From: Ornithodoros turicata
Lineage: Eukaryota > Arthropoda > Arachnida > Ixodida > Argasidae
DNA length: 64,000 nt
Assembly (NCBI RefSeq): GCF_037126465.1
Contig: NC_088202.1
Location: 124,820,123-124,884,122, forward strand
Reading direction: 5' to 3'
Positions 43,324 to 56,370 of the stretch are shown here, in pieces. A program made the translations under genes and the position numbers. The first letter of the stretch is position 1. The number at the start of each line of letters is the position of its first letter. The notes beneath the pieces are model-generated. The model did no database searches, was not told where the DNA came from, and saw only the letters and a program-made list of their open reading frames with translations.

Positions 43324-46295
43324 TTACCCGTTGCGGACGTACCTGATCTTCTATCAACGCATCTTCTGACGCATCAGCAGTTCACCTAGCCTCATGACAT
43401 AAACACAAGCCTCCAAACGTCAAAGTTGTGTGCGGCAATTGTCGACAAGGTATCGTATGGTGGAGCATGGTTACGAAAGTACGAGATAGTGCAGTGAACT
43501 TGTCGATCTGTAGCCATTTTGTACTTTTTAGTGCCAATAATTATTGGAAAGCTTTCACCGCGTCGGCAACACAGCACAGCGCAGGAAAAATAAAATAATC
43601 AAAAGTGCACCTTATTCGTGCGCTCGTTTAGTGGCCCGTTAAAGTGCAGCGAGATGGTTGCTCCACATAGCAGCACATCAGAAAGTCAGAGCTCCACTTC
43701 TAGCGCCATCGTTTTCCGGTGTTCGGCGTCCTTCATGAGAAGCACATGACTTGATGCTGTACCAACTCAGAAATGCGCGCTATATTCGTGCAGTATTCGG
43801 GCTATGTGTTGGGAGTCCTACTGCTTTCATCGGCGTGGGTTCTCCTCTGTGTTATTCATTATATTTTTTTCCTCCTTAGGGCTTGTGCGCTATCCGCAGC
43901 ATTGCTGACACCCACGGTCCCTTATTGGCCAAATGCTGGAACTCTAAAGCGGTGCAAGTGCTTGTTAGACTTCCAATGAATGACGCTTCTTCTTACTAGC
44001 GCCAATGGCGTAGTTTTCCACTATGAGCGTTAATGTCATTGTGGACTGTCCACACTGGACTGGCTGTGGATTGTGAACGCTGTGGACTGCCTGTGGTTTT
44101 GACCTTCTGGTCCGGACTTTCACAAGAACTGCATTCCTCTTTCAGCGCATTGCCCTTACTAAAGGTAGCATACGTCCAGCAACGCCGGGTCAGAAAATAA
44201 CACACAGACGTTTCCCAAACCAAAGTTTCAAGTCAGTGGAGCAGACAGAGCAGAGCAGTTTGATGTGCTGAGAGTACGATAATCCAAAACTTTATCTCCT
44301 TTAGTCAACCAGAAAACATGATTTAGACTGCATATGGATAGACTAACGCTTTGCGCGCACACACACACACACACAAAAGAAAGAAAATAGCGGCAAATTA
44401 CAGGACACTTTATGACTTATACTTCCGCTTCAGGGAAAACAGGACAAGTGTAGCTGCATCGTATAAGCAGCGCCTTACTAGCTGCAGTATGACGTTTTAT
44501 CAACACACGGTCCTTGACACAAGCGCAGCTGTATCAGATCGCGCAGGTCTAAGGTTGGCATGAATGAAATGTGGAGACCAATTTAACGATATCAAAGGTA
44601 TTTTTTACTGTTCGCATATCTATCTTTCCCCAGGCGAGGCACAAGTCACAGGAACGTATTGCCAGCAAGGCCCTGCACCTTTCTCAATCTCTTGTCACTG
44701 CATCCTATATAGACACCACCTGCTTCGCCAGTGATAGTATACGTACGTGGGCGAGTATTCAGAAGTCTCCTGAGTGAAATGCGGTGTCGATAGGCATAGC
44801 ACGTAGTAACCCCTACAACTGTTAAGAAATGTGTGTAGTAATTATAGTACATGTACATGTGTTTTCCTTTGACACATACAATAAGCCCCGTTGCAGGAGG
44901 AGAACGACGGACCACCAGATGCATGGGGTCGGGGGAGCGCACATCTCCTGGCTCGGGTTTTTCTTTTTCTTTCTCTTGTGGATTAAACGTTGCTTGTGTC
45001 GGTCAGCATGAGCTTTTCTTCTGACTCCTTTATACAGGGTCTCTTTTTTAGGTGCCACAGATTTTGTATTAAAAACCTATGAGAGCCCCATACATGCAGT
45101 TTGGCATACATAACTGACATAACTGGCCTGGCGGACATCTTTCCTAGTCTTGAGTAATTCGTACCGTACATCTGAATTGCCGGTGCCCATCCTATGACGG
45201 TAACGAAACCTTGGAGGTACGGTAAGGTAATTGGAGCACATTTCAAAGAGCACGCGCAACATTGGCCTACCGAGGCCAGTTACGCTTTCCATTGGTTGTG
45301 CATACGAGCTATCTACAAGAGGCGCATCCTACGGCACGTGGTTTATTCACGAAACGAAATCGACGTCAGCTCCGCGCTCCACTTGGAAAATAACCGCGAC
45401 TCACATGTGCTCGATCACTGGAGTTCGCAAATCGTTGCTATGAACGCATCATTCTACAGCATTATTCTTCAAGCAGATACGTTCGTCGAAGATAGCGGCT
45501 TCTATCTCCTCTTTTTACCGCAACGTGCACAGAAGTTGAACAAGAAAATAAACGCCAAGTCAAAAGTGAGATCAATTTACGTCCCCTCCTAAGAGGGTCA
45601 CTTTTGGGAGCTCAAACCCGGCATGCAGGTAAGTTTTCTACTTGTTAGTGTTCCTCTCTTTGCTTTGATATTCGCAGAGACTGGAACGTGCTTGAAACCT
45701 TTATAGCGAGCGTACACATAAGAAAAAAGTTGGCAAGGGGCTGCTGCGCGTCAGCTGTTGAATCTTTCTTTGTATAACAGAAAGAAGAACTTTTCATGCT
45801 TAGTGGGCTGCATGAATCACACACACACAGATGTCTTGTCTGGTCGTTTATACGACGGTATTACCGAGGGACCGTGGTATAACGCAAGGGAAACAGCTAG
45901 CTTCACGCGCTATAGTGAAATAAACAAGACCTGCACTACTTATGGCACGTCCTTCAAATCGGCTTCGCATTCTGCGCAGTAAAAAAAGAAAAGTGTATCC
46001 CAGCTAGTGCTTACTGTCCTTGTCATGCATGCTGTACAGTTGCCAGCCCAACGCCTCTTATTACACGTAAGAAGGCCTGCTCTCCTCAACGCTCGCGCTT
46101 CTTCCTTCGTTACGTTACGCGGACGCATAACGTCCCAACATCACAGAATGTCTCTGGCTACTATTCGGCTCCGACGCGGCTTATGACGGATCGTCTCCAT
46201 TGGCACGTACGGTCCTGGAAAACACAACGCTGATTGGCTGACTGTTATTATAGCCGTGGCACCTACGTCACGTCAATTAGCGATCAGGCTTTGTA
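43324..46295. other. No gene recognised
   Basis: (CA)n at 44360-44374. TACAGGGTCTCTTTTTTAGG at 45034 looks like a MITE end without a visible partner. A 132-codon frame at 45194-45592 (+) shows no recognisable motif. Confidence 0.4.
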
Positions 46296-46297
46296 TA

Positions 46298-46508
46298 CAG
46301 GGTGTTCGCTCAAACGTGTCCAGAAGTTTTATTTAAAGCGAGCGATAGAAGCGAAACGAGAGCTACTTTTCAGCTTCTTGACTAAGAAACTGGTGCTACT
46401 AGTGAAGCGGTTCCTGTTTCTTACTCAAGTAGCAGAAAAGTACCACTTGCTTTTCTTTTATCGCTCGCTTTAAATATAATTTCTGGACCCGTTAGAGCAA
46501 ACACCCTG
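46298..46508. mobile_element. Palindromic MITE, 211 bp
   Basis: CAGGGTGTTCGCTCAAACGT at left and its diverged complement at right (TTAGAGCAAACACCCTG). The arms continue with AAAGCGAGCGATA and the palindromic AGTAGCAGAAAAGTA region. TA at 46296-46297 and 46509-46510 fits Tc1/mariner-type insertion. Confidence 0.8.
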
Positions 46509-46510
46509 TA

Positions 46511-47149
46511 GTGTAGATGGCATTACCGACCTCGGAAGATAATTTGGCAACACGATGATAACTCGTTGATATTGAGGTTGCGGGTTGAAACGCACTCGGG
46601 GCACCGGAAATTTGATTGTGTAGCACAAGTTGCACCACGTGTTATCTTCCGCGAGGGTCGTTAGGTGCTGAGATGTAAGCATATGACGCATGATCATAGA
46701 ACTTTATATCGCGTGGTAAATCACCGATTTGTTAATTTTGCTGTTATAGTTGGTACCCGAAATGCGCTGCAATAAAAGTTTAATAAACACAAAGTGTTCA
46801 TGGTAGAGCGCTCACGTCAACAAAATGGTATACATAGAAGACCAGAATGCCAAGTGGGTCACCGGAAAGAGATGCAACAATAACGCTAGGGCGATACTAG
46901 GTGCTATTTTATATCTCAGGGTATAAAACCAGCCACTGCTGCCTTCTGCGTTCCCTTATCCGTTTTCTTCTTTGTCGTTTTCTTCCTGTCGTCAGGGCTG
47001 ATGGATCGGGTTCCTGGCGTTTCCATTTTCTCGGCGTTGTTCAACCGCTCTACACACGTCAGCGGCAGTAGACAGCAGCAGACTATACCTCTCTTCATTC
47101 ACCCCCCCCCCCCCCCCCCCTCTATGTGCACAGTCTGAGCGCGCTTGTG
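46511..47149. other. No gene recognised
   Basis: C20-type run at 47101-47120. Nothing else seen. Confidence 0.45.
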
Positions 47150-47420
47150 GAGCCAAATCGGTATTTGGAATGTGATTGGGAGGTGCAGACCCAATGTCAT
47201 AACTGACGTGCCCTTGACAGTCCAGGCGCCGCCTGTGCTGTATGGGTGTCTTCCCCGGGCATTCCTCAGACGTTTTAAGACGAATGTCGGCAAAGTTTCC
47301 AAATGAAGTCGGCCCACGATGCACGATCGCCCCTTCCCCTGCGATAGTTGTGACCATGCCCGCCTGAGTGTGGCCGACTACGGCGAGCAGTTCCATCACA
47401 ACCGCCACAACGTGTCCTTG
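47150..47420 (+). repeat. SINE family with (GGT)n tail, copy 3
   Basis: Blocks ATTCCTCAGACGTTTTAAGA, ATGTCGGCAAAGTTTCC, GAAGTCGGCCCACGATGCAC and GAGTGTGGCCGACTACGGCG match the minus-strand copy at 2310. The tail end is only weakly CCAC/AACCGCC-like. It lacks the (ATC)n insertion present in copy 1. Confidence 0.5.
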
Positions 47421-47619
47421 AGAAGCGTTTTTTCGTTGACGTTCAAAATTACAGGTACAAGCTGTGCTCGGAGAATATTTCGCACATGATCTCCATTTAA
47501 TCTGATCAGTTAAAGGGGCACTAAACTGTTGACCTGACATTGTTTAAAAAAGGCACGTATGTGTCCACGTTCTTTTTTTTATTATTATTATACCTATATA
47601 TGTGACCTTGATGGAACAC

Positions 47620-47718
47620 GATGGAAATTGACGTTTTTGAGGCTGGAACACAGGCGGTAATCAGAAGATGTGGGTTCGATTCCTACAGCTGGCTAACCTT
47701 TCCAGTGACTTCCTTCCT
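47620..47718 (+). repeat. tRNA-like SINE family, copy 2
   Basis: ATGGAAATTG, GAGGCTGGAACACA, GGTAATCAGAAGATG, GGTTCGATTCC and CAGTGACTTCCTTCC correspond to 541-700. About 60 bases of the middle, including the anticodon-side stem, are missing here. Confidence 0.45.
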
Positions 47719-50136
47719 TCTTCATTTATGTGACTTTGTTCTTTGTATTCGTTTGTGTGTAGACTTCGGTTTCCCCGAGCGCTTTCACAATTACAAAGTA
47801 CATTAAGGTTCGAAATCTAATGCGTCAGCAAGTGTCACTGAGCTACGTCGAACGTATCAGAACCCGGTATTTCCCGACTCCCACAAGGTCAGCTGTGTCT
47901 TGCGATGTGGAGCTCTTGCCATGTAATGCCACTGCACCACTGCACTGTGCAACCTGTTTACCGCCACTGCGAACAGACAAGGAAATGCTGCTTATTAATA
48001 AGTAGTCGCATTTCTGTTACTGAAAGCTTGTATAGTAGACATGCACAAATATGTAATACATTGCGGCACTAGGACGTTCATCATCAATGTTGTGTATAGT
48101 AGCTCTAAAAAGGACTTTTGTAAAGGAATTCAGCGATGCAGGTGGTGCCCCGCGTGATACGTTGAACGATATTGTTGTGAGAGCCCGGAGGGTGGAGGGC
48201 ATTTGTGAAACAGCGCACAACACATCTTATAATTGTCGTGCTGCCATGTCGTTGCCGACCTCCATAATTTCAAAATACATTTGTTATGAATGCCCCTTCA
48301 TTCAATCACAGGTGGATGGTCGGAATATTTTGACCTATAGATTTGTCACAAGACGGCGAAAGCCTCATCTTTGGTCTGCAGCATCAGTCACTGTTACTGG
48401 ACCAATGGAAACCTTCGCGCACAATGCCCTCTACCATCATCAGTAGGAGAAAGCAACTGACGAGTTGTGAGTGCAGCCTGCAACTATATGAATTGGTTGA
48501 AGCTAAAATCCGTTCCTCCTCCACGGAGAGTCCTGTCATATCCTTACTCGGGTCTCCTACCGGACTCTAACTGCCACGCAACGCTTCCCACGGTGATGAT
48601 ATTGTTTTGGTCTGCAAACGGTTCGTGCACATTGGTGTGTAAATACGCAAAATCCGTCACATTTTCTTCGGGGCACCCTTCACTGATTGCACCTCTCGTT
48701 CGGCTGGTTCATGAAGCTGTGTCAGCGTTGAAGCGCACCTCGTGTTTCCAAATCAGTTTAGTTTTTGTCGCCCAACCCCTGTTTTTGCACGGCTTTCTTC
48801 CAGACCCATTCCCATGTATTACGCCTCCGACTTCATGGGTGATATACCACTTCCATGTCTCCCTGTACACCCCTACATCTTCTACTTTGCTGACAAAGTA
48901 CATAGACCAACAAGCCAAGACCTCGCAATCACTTGTACATCGCGCAAAATTCGAAAACAATTCCTCAGCACTCTATTGGATGTCTCGTGTCTCCCTCTTT
49001 CTCCGAAGGAAAGAAATCTTGTTACTCACGTTAAGGGCGCTGGTCTGAATTCAAACCAATCTGTATAGGCGTCCATATTCACGGTACGGTCCGTGAGTGC
49101 ACATCACAGCATGACTCCAGTGCACGGCAGGCTATGCACGCTTTACAGGACGAATGTTTACCGAATGCCACCTCCCCTACGAAAAAGTTTAGCCACAGTT
49201 GGAGTGAAGCCTCCGCTTCATCGATGAGGTTTTGATTGAATGTCCGTTTGTCATTCATTTGAAATAAGGAAAGAATGTGCGCAACCCGGACGCAGAAAAC
49301 AACACAACGCTTTGCGTGCTCCTAGGACAACCGGACAGTCTCGCAACAATGCAAGACGGAATCCGGCGGAAGCTGTTGCAACCACGTGATTGCTCGAGCG
49401 ATCCTCATTGGTGAGAGTCGATTCTCACTTTCGACGCCTGTGTGGGGCATTTTCCTTCTGTTTCGCATTGACATTGGATATTCGGCGAAGATGATTCGAA
49501 TATTCGCGGCGCCGACACCTGCGAATCGCGAGGAAAAAATGCTTTATGCGTGTGGGACTGAAAGTGCCACCCCGAAATAACAATTGTATTTATTGCATTT
49601 CGTATTATAAATGAAATTCGCTCACGATCTCAGTGCGCAAAACATAAATGCCGTCTGCGAATGTTACGCATTTTTCACGAATTTGCGAAAGAACCCACAA
49701 TGTTCCATGGTTTCGGATGCTCCAAGAGAAAGTGATGTCAGCAGAGCCTCCGGCGTCTCTCTATTCACGGTCACCGCTCTCCGCCTTACCTTGGAGGACT
49801 GCGAGCGACTGTGGTGAAACAGATTCTGACCTTGGAGGAGCAATGTCGCCAGATGTGTGATAGACTGCGCGCACACACTATGGCGTTATTTATTATACCT
49901 AGTATTTAAGTTGCGTATCTTAAATAATTTTGCGAGTAATTGGTATCTTGCAATGCTTTCAAAGGTCAGCATTTAGTCAAGCACGTAGTCTAAATACTTT
50001 TTTTTAAGAACTGCTTCTAGTTGATACTTACTTGTACGTTACACGGAGGTCGAGCGAAAGATTCTCTTTCGTCTCGACAATGCGCTTTGTACTGTACAAA
50101 CGCTTTCACGTCTGAGATGTTCGCAACATCCACGAC
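47719..50136. other. No gene recognised
   Basis: Frames at 48087 (119 codons, +), 48467 (193 codons, +) and 48960-48709 (-) overlap on both strands and show no motif I know. None has start or splice evidence strong enough for a call. Confidence 0.35.
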
Positions 50137-50149
50137 CCTCTTGGGAAGG

Positions 50150-50195
50150 CTAGTAGCTTTTGCGCCAAAAAAACCCAAATCGTCATCATCATCAA
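50150..50195 (+). mobile_element. 46-bp insertion of SINE 3' end, 13-bp duplication
   Basis: The insert holds TAGTAGCTTTTGCGCC, an A run, CCCAAATCG and TCATCATCATCAA, the end motif also found at 2470-2534. It is flanked by perfect CCTCTTGGGAAGG at 50137-50149 and 50196-50208. Only the tail of the source element is present. Confidence 0.75.
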
Positions 50196-50208
50196 CCTCT
50201 TGGGAAGG

Positions 50209-50402
50209 GGTAGCGTGAAGCGGCTCGGGTTTGGGAGAATGCACGGGACGATGCGTTGTCCTGAAGGGTATGCTGCTAACCCAATGAGCCCCCCATCAGG
50301 TTGGATAGAGGACCCGTGCCGAAAGCCGTAGCTAGAGAGGGCACGTAATGAAACGATGAGGAGAAAAATTACAGTAAATTCTGTCGCTACGGTAGTAGAT
50401 CA
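50209..50402. other. No feature recognised
   Basis: Short stretch before the transposase relic. No hAT terminus identified. Confidence 0.35.
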
Positions 50403-51441
50403 TACGTTCGCTGTTTGTAAGCTGTCACAGGCCTGGTAAAGTTTGTGAAAACTACTCCAATGCGCCCCAGCTGGTTCGAGCAGTTTCGAAAGGAAAGAAC
50501 ATTTGCCCTCAGGCAATTCTGCAAAACCAGATGGGCGCTAAAGGCGTCTTCACTTCGGTCGGTGTCAAGTAACTATTCCGAGCTAGACTAATTTCTTTTC
50601 ACGCTGTCATCGGACGAAAAGCCTGGCACAGGGGCAAAAGCTGGTCGGTATATACGCCAAGGCGCTCAAGAAATTCGATGCCTATTTCGTGTTTAGGCTC
50701 ATGATCCTTGTCTTTGAAAGATTGGAAAGTGCAAATTCTGCTCTTCAGAAGAGCCTATACAGTTTAGCAATGGAGAGCTGACAGCGAAGGCCGTTAAAGA
50801 GTGCGTTTGCTGAACTCCGCGACGAATTCTCCTGCTTTTGGAGTGTCGTGTTAGCTAAGGCCGGAGAGGTAAATGCTAGGGGAGTCCAAGCGTTCCGAAA
50901 AGCGTGACGATGCATGACGGTGCATGACGAAGGATCGCAGACACACCAGTTTAGATCACCGGAAGATTTATATCGGCAGCGATTCTATATACGTATGGTT
51001 ATCTACAGAGTGCATTCATCCCTGTGAACTCGGTTTTTTCCCGGGAGTGTGGGATCACCTTGATGCAGGCCCCTTCAACTTCTGCGAGACATGCTAATGG
51101 GCATTACAAAGCAGCGTGTCGCAGCCCTTGCTTCATTTCAGGATGTGAAAGAGTTTCTGTCGGGAAAGCGAAGGCGAACCACTATGGACCACTATGGATA
51201 GCTTCCTGACGTTGTTAAACTTCTTCGAATTGTATTCACAATACCTGTGACCTCCTGCACGTCAGAAAGGTCTTTCTCATGCCTCCGACGGGTCAAAACT
51301 TACTCACGCTCTACAATGGGGCAGGCCAGACTAAACCATATATCGCCTTACTTCGTTGTCACAAAAGAGCTTGCTCGTGACCTAAATCATGTAGCAAACG
51401 AGTTTATCAAGCTGTTAGAGAAAACACGTTTCAAATTGTAG
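50403..51441 (+). pseudogene. hAT transposase relic (ZMYM1-like type)
   Basis: Pieces in shifting frames follow the order of a hAT transposase. GLVKFVKTTPMRPSWFEQFR and CKTRWALKA lie at about 50427-50560. AKALKKFDAYFVFRLMILVF and ERLESANSALQKSLYSLAME lie at about 50660-50780. LRDEFSCFWSVVLAKAGEV lies near 50820. HQFRSPEDLYRQRFYIRMVI lies near 50945, and the C-terminal dimerisation block TSCTSERSFSCLRRVKTY, QARLNHI at 51247-51340 comes last. The frame closes with a stop at 51439-51441. The domain is the kind found in transposases related to zinc finger MYM-type protein 1. At least four frameshifts or stops separate the pieces. It could belong to the autonomous relatives of the small hAT elements here, but no ends link them. 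Confidence 0.7.
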
Positions 51442-54400
51442 ATTAGAACGACGTTTTTACATACTTACCTTCTGAGGAGTATGTGCAAAGGGTGCGCTGG
51501 TTTCCGCATGTGCTTTCTTTATTATGTGTCTACGAACCAAAAGTGTATCAACGGGAAATAAATGTTTCACTTAGCTCAAGGAGTACTGATTTCGTACGTG
51601 CCTCATTCTTCACTCCCTTTGGTGCGATTACACGTACACCTTGAGTGCGTTACAGCTCTATCACCCCTCCTCGGGAAAATGGAAGCGCTACGCCCGTGCA
51701 GGAAGGTCAACAGAAAACAACCTGCTGCTGTCAAATGAGGGAAGTGCGCGAGAGCTGAAAGTTGAGAGAAAACGTACGAGCGAGAAAACTAGCTTTTCCC
51801 CAACTCACACAGGCTCCAAAGGCTGTTCTCATGCAACGGAACATTATCCCTCCCTACTGTTCGATTACGCAGCAAACGCTAGAAGTGAGCAAGCCGATAT
51901 GAAATATATTGGTTTCGCATACTGCCCACCGCGCTGCTGAATACGGCCAGTGTTCTCGAGTCGTTTATTAATGCTTGCAGGCTATACCGAAAACAATAAA
52001 CCTGCAGCGTTGTGGCACGACTCATGGGAAGTGCTGCAGAGGGTCACGCAGCTGCAGATGAAAAACTTCGTTGTGGCCGCGTAAGCTGAGGCTCGAATAG
52101 CCCGGAATAAAGTGAGGCTGCGTTTGCTGTTTCGAGCGTTCCTTGCTTGTGGTCAACGACAGCTCTCGGTAGTCGAAGCACAAAACAAGAGCGCCAACTC
52201 CCCGACCACAGCCCCAAAGAAAGTTATGTGACGTAATTTCACCAGCTGCCCTTGATGACTTGCGCTGAAACTTGGCGTAGGAGTATAGCAACTAGTAGAC
52301 CAGAGTTATGAGGCAGTTCTTCTGGAGCAAGTGTCGTTCAGGTGTTCAATAGTGCTGACCACTGCGTAGCACATGGAGCGTATAGTGTATGCCTCCCTTC
52401 GCTATTCGTTTGTTATGCAGGGATATGTGTGTACATATCGCCCATACCAATCAAGAGAACGATTTGAGAACGGCATTTGCCCTGCTTATTATGCTGCTTC
52501 GTTTGCATTTATTCACGTTTAGTGCGAGTGTCGGGGTCTCTTCGCTTCAGTAATAAGTTTGTGATAAAATTGAATTTAACCCCATGCTCTCCTATAGATA
52601 TTTACTGTCTTTGGTTGCCGAAGATAGGAACCCTAAAGCCAACGGAAGAAAACATAAACCTGCGTAATAAAGAAATCACGGCCCATGGGAGTAAGGTAGG
52701 TGTCGTTGAGAGTTCAACTAATTTGTCAACGTAGAAGAGAATCACTAACAAGTACATCTTTGATTCGTGCACCTAAATCACCTCTATTTGGGCAGAAAAA
52801 ACTCATATCAACACATTTGAAACCATACGTTCCGTTAGTTAGTGGCAGGGGTTTGAAATTGCATTTTCTGCTTCGTACAAACTCTCGTGAACAGGGGCAG
52901 CTCATTCCCGCTTCGACAAAATCCACGCAGTACTTCTACCAACGGAGACAAAAGAGACTTCATTACCAACTTATAATGAATTCAGTCAGAGAGAGTCGAC
53001 AACTTTCCCAATGCTACGTCACAAAAGTAAAAGACAGTATAAAGCCGTCGATCCCGTTGACATGAACGCCCGTTCGCAGTCAGCCCAATTTGCATTTAAT
53101 TTCTCAGCGCCCAAAACACGCCCTCTCTTCTTTTGTGTGTTTCCGTGTCCCCACATTGACTGCACTCTTTTTGATGTTCCCTTTTGCTACATCCTCTTTT
53201 CCAGGCACATGTCAGCGCAGGAACAGAACCTTCAAGCCAATAGCATCATCTTCGCATTTCTTCTTCTTCTCTCCCTCAAACTTTCTCTTTCTCCTGGCAT
53301 ACTAATAGATATATCTTCCGTAATTAGTTTTGGGAAAGACGCGTCCATAAAAAGAATGCCCGCGCATCCTCCGGCTAAGTACCCGTTCGAAGCAGGCTCG
53401 AAGGTAAAATGACACAAACAAACAAAAGCAGATCGCGGCCATGCTGTTACCTTTTGTGACATGCGCCCGGAAGCGTTTTACTCAGTTTGTTGCTTCTATT
53501 TAGCTTGCGCGTCTTCTTGGATTGCGGATTTAAACGCACTGCCGGGAAAGGGGGGCAAAGCGGTTGGGAAACATCGTTCCCAGCTGATGCCATAATTTGC
53601 ATAAGAGCGCGCGTGCTGTTTCGAAAGGAGGAGAGGGGGCCGCAAAGACCGGGCAGCACGCGGGAAGAAAAGAAAAAGGTCCGTAGCCTTTGCTGGTGGC
53701 CTGCGAGGATGAGTATTGATTGCAAAAATAATATATTGCTTTAATCAATACAAATTCTCGCAGTATTGATTGAAGTGGTAAGTATTGTTACCTGTTGTTG
53801 TTACTTATTGTGTGTCTTTAGCGACGTTTCCTTGTCGGTACTGGGTTGTGTAATAAATGACCTGCGGGACTTGTAATAGTGCAATGTTTTTACTGCATAC
53901 GTTCGTGACGTTCTGTAACGCGTTGCAATTTGTGCCGTTGACGTCAGACTGTGGCCTGTGCAAATAGTACGTAGTGTTATAACGTATATAGAAAACCCGT
54001 TGCGGTATTCTGGTCTGTTTGTCACGTATATTAACTGAACGGTGTTGTTCAACGCTTTCGAAATGTACACCCACGTACGGGATCGTAACACTCAGAATGC
54101 GCTTCTATGCCCATTTCTACGCATACCATGAATGTTTTCAAGCTGCAACAGTTACTAAAGTATTATCCCTAAAACCGAGTTATCACCCTTCATTGAAACT
54201 TTGGAATATTTTCAGATACTGAAATGCTGCGCGATCATGTGATACAGTTTATGTGCCTGTTTTTCATTACCAGAAATGCAGGTCGTGGTATACGGAACGC
54301 ATAGAAATTTCCGCACTATAGATGCGTAGAAATAACTTTGTGAGCCTATAGTACTACTTCTGCACAAATTTTATAACTCTTCACAAACCAGTCGCTGAAG

Positions 54401-54459
54401 TAGCCTCTAAATGGCATTTTCATGTGCAATGTGAACATTGCTGGTTCCAGCGATGGTTG
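51442..54459. other. No gene recognised
   Basis: Unique-looking sequence. Overlapping frames at 54091-53801 (-) and 52700-53065 (+) show no known motif. Confidence 0.35.
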
Positions 54460-55300
54460 AAACTGCAAGGACCCGAGGGCGAACGAGGGCGACAACACGT
54501 GAGTATGAGCGTTGAGTGGGAGTAGAGAAGTGCCGCATCAGAGAAGTGCCGCAAAGCATTATCGTGAAGCAAGTTAAGGCCCGAAACAGACCTCACTATT
54601 GTCTGCCTAAGGGGCCCCAGAGGAACAACGGTCCCGACTTCCTGAGTGTGGTCGTGTTCTGTGTCGCACGAAACCAGAGCCCATAACCGACTGGGAAGGT
54701 TAGACTGACTGGAAGCTAGCGCGGGCTGGGCCTCTGGTCCGCTGGTGTAAAGAAGTAGAGGTAGTGCTGTGCGATTAACTGCGGAGTACCGTGGTCGGTA
54801 GTGGAGCGTCTGCTATCGGGAAGGTGCCATCGGTGGATCATCCAGGAGGACCGTTTGGAAGCCTGAGGCGGCGTGACGCTCGGGAGATGACCGCGGCGTA
54901 GCGGCAGAGGTATACGGGTTGGCAAAGGCGCCTCGAAATGCGGGGTAGTAGGTTACCGTGGAACGTCATTGCCTAGCAAGTGCTTGGTGGAACGGATCCC
55001 CGTACCTATGTGATTGGAGCGACCCGTAGGTGATCTGTCAAAGACGTGAAATCGGGATGGTAAGTGGCCTACTTCTCTACCGGACTCACTATGACCCCAG
55101 CAGCGCCCTCGCACACTCCCACCACCACGATCACGTCCAGCATCGTCATCGCCACTTCGATCATTACCGTCATCTCTCATCGTCATCACTGATCATTGTC
55201 ACCACTCATATTAGACCCCTTGCTATGGGGTAGCGTTCCACTCCTAGAGTGGAAAACCTCCCCACTTCATCATCACAATATATATGTTGTTGTTGTTCTC
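54460..55300 (+). other. GC-rich unit ending in a TG-type tail
   Basis: GC-rich sequence is followed at 55271-55295 by AATATATATGTTGTTGTTGT, similar to the end of the LINE at 26942-26959. It may be a retroelement 5' region or a separate short retroposon. No domain is recognisable. It is not ribosomal RNA as far as I can tell. Confidence 0.25.
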
Positions 55301-55879
55301 TACCGGACTGGGGTGTAGGTTATCCGGGTCACCAGATGTGGAGGAGGTGTTGCCCCTCAACATGGTCCCTCATGGGCGATAACGAAGATTCCCGGAGTGC
55401 TAGCTCTACTGGGAGCTTTCTCTACGTGGGGCTTCGCTCCGGAACAATGTCGATAAGGCTGAGCAGCAAATTCTTGTAGCGCGCAGCGGTGTAGCTGCAT
55501 GTCGTTGCTGTTGGTTCCTTCTAGAGGCCGCCACAGGTCAGTTCCATTTGGTTTACAGTTTCACTGTGGTTGACACCATATTTCTTCACAACGCAGAAAA
55601 CATGCGGGCATACCCTGCACGGAAAAGTGTAGCTAAGTCCATCGGACGTTCGGTAGCCGGTTGGCCTCTAAGATATGTCACGACGAACTTCACCGGATCA
55701 CGTACTTTGGTAGTGGCGTAGTTTGTCAATTTGTTGGTTGTGAACCCAGCGCAACAAGCTGTTATTATTAATTTTTGATATTTTTTATTTATTAGATATG
55801 CGACATACGGAACGACGACGATTGTCTTGTGCTGTTCGTTGTTTTTGTGTTTTGTCTTTTGACCTTCCCCAAGCTCAGG
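55301..55879. other. No gene recognised
   Basis: Nothing recognisable. Confidence 0.35.
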
Positions 55880-56000
55880 AACCTGTTGCGAACGTCAGGT
55901 ATACACACTCGAGCTCGTTTGCGTTTTCCTTCTATGTTTAACATAATAAAGTAGTTAGTTATACACGCGTTACATGAGGCGACAGGATCCTACCCTGTTC
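55880..56000 (+). repeat. Possible LTR end upstream of gag relic
   Basis: TGTTGCGAACGTCAGG to CGTTACA with AATAAAG near 55945 resembles the R-U5 part of an LTR, and GGCGACAGGATCC follows as a candidate primer site just before the gag start. No second LTR was found, so this is tentative. Confidence 0.3.
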
Positions 56001-56005
56001 CATAG

Positions 56006-56370
56006 TTATGCCTCCTAAACCTCAACCGACGATGACTATCATCAAATATACTGGAACAACTGACGATGTTCGAGCTGCCACTTTTCGAAACAAAGGCAGA
56101 CACTCCGGATTGGTCAAACACTGACAAAGTCAGATATTTCTGTGACTGTGATTAAAGGAGAGGTTTTTCGGTGGTACCTCAGTGAAGACTTCGAAGTCTG
56201 CACAACATGCATGGGAAGCAGTAAAGTCATCCATAACTGTTAGTTTCGGCGCATCGGCCTCTGATCTGTTCCGCATCTTCATTCGTTCCCGGCAAAGCAG
56301 GGAACAGTCTGTGAAAGGCTACTACGAGCCGAAGAGGAGACTGCGGGAATTGGCTCCCGGCAGCTGTACT
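56006..56370 (+). pseudogene. Ty3/Gypsy-like gag relic
   Basis: It starts MPPKPQPTMTIIKYTGTTDD. After frameshifts it reads FELPLFETKADTPDWSNTDK, VRYFCDC, GEVFRWYLSEDFEV, WEAVKSSITVSFGASASDLF and REQSVKGYYEPKRRLRELA. The pattern of tryptophan-bearing core followed by Q-SV--Y---RL is that of retrotransposon Gag. At least three frame changes and stops occur. No protease or RT follows, so only the first part of an element survives. Confidence 0.6.

Noticed and set aside
48467..49048. 193-codon frame (+) and the opposite-strand frame 48960-48709
   Set aside because: Overlapping frames on both strands, neither with a recognisable domain. The minus-strand one is followed by a stop and then a further open stretch, so I could not decide and left it out.
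54460..55100. Ribosomal or other structured RNA
   Set aside because: GC-rich and structured-looking, but none of the conserved rRNA segments I know is visible.
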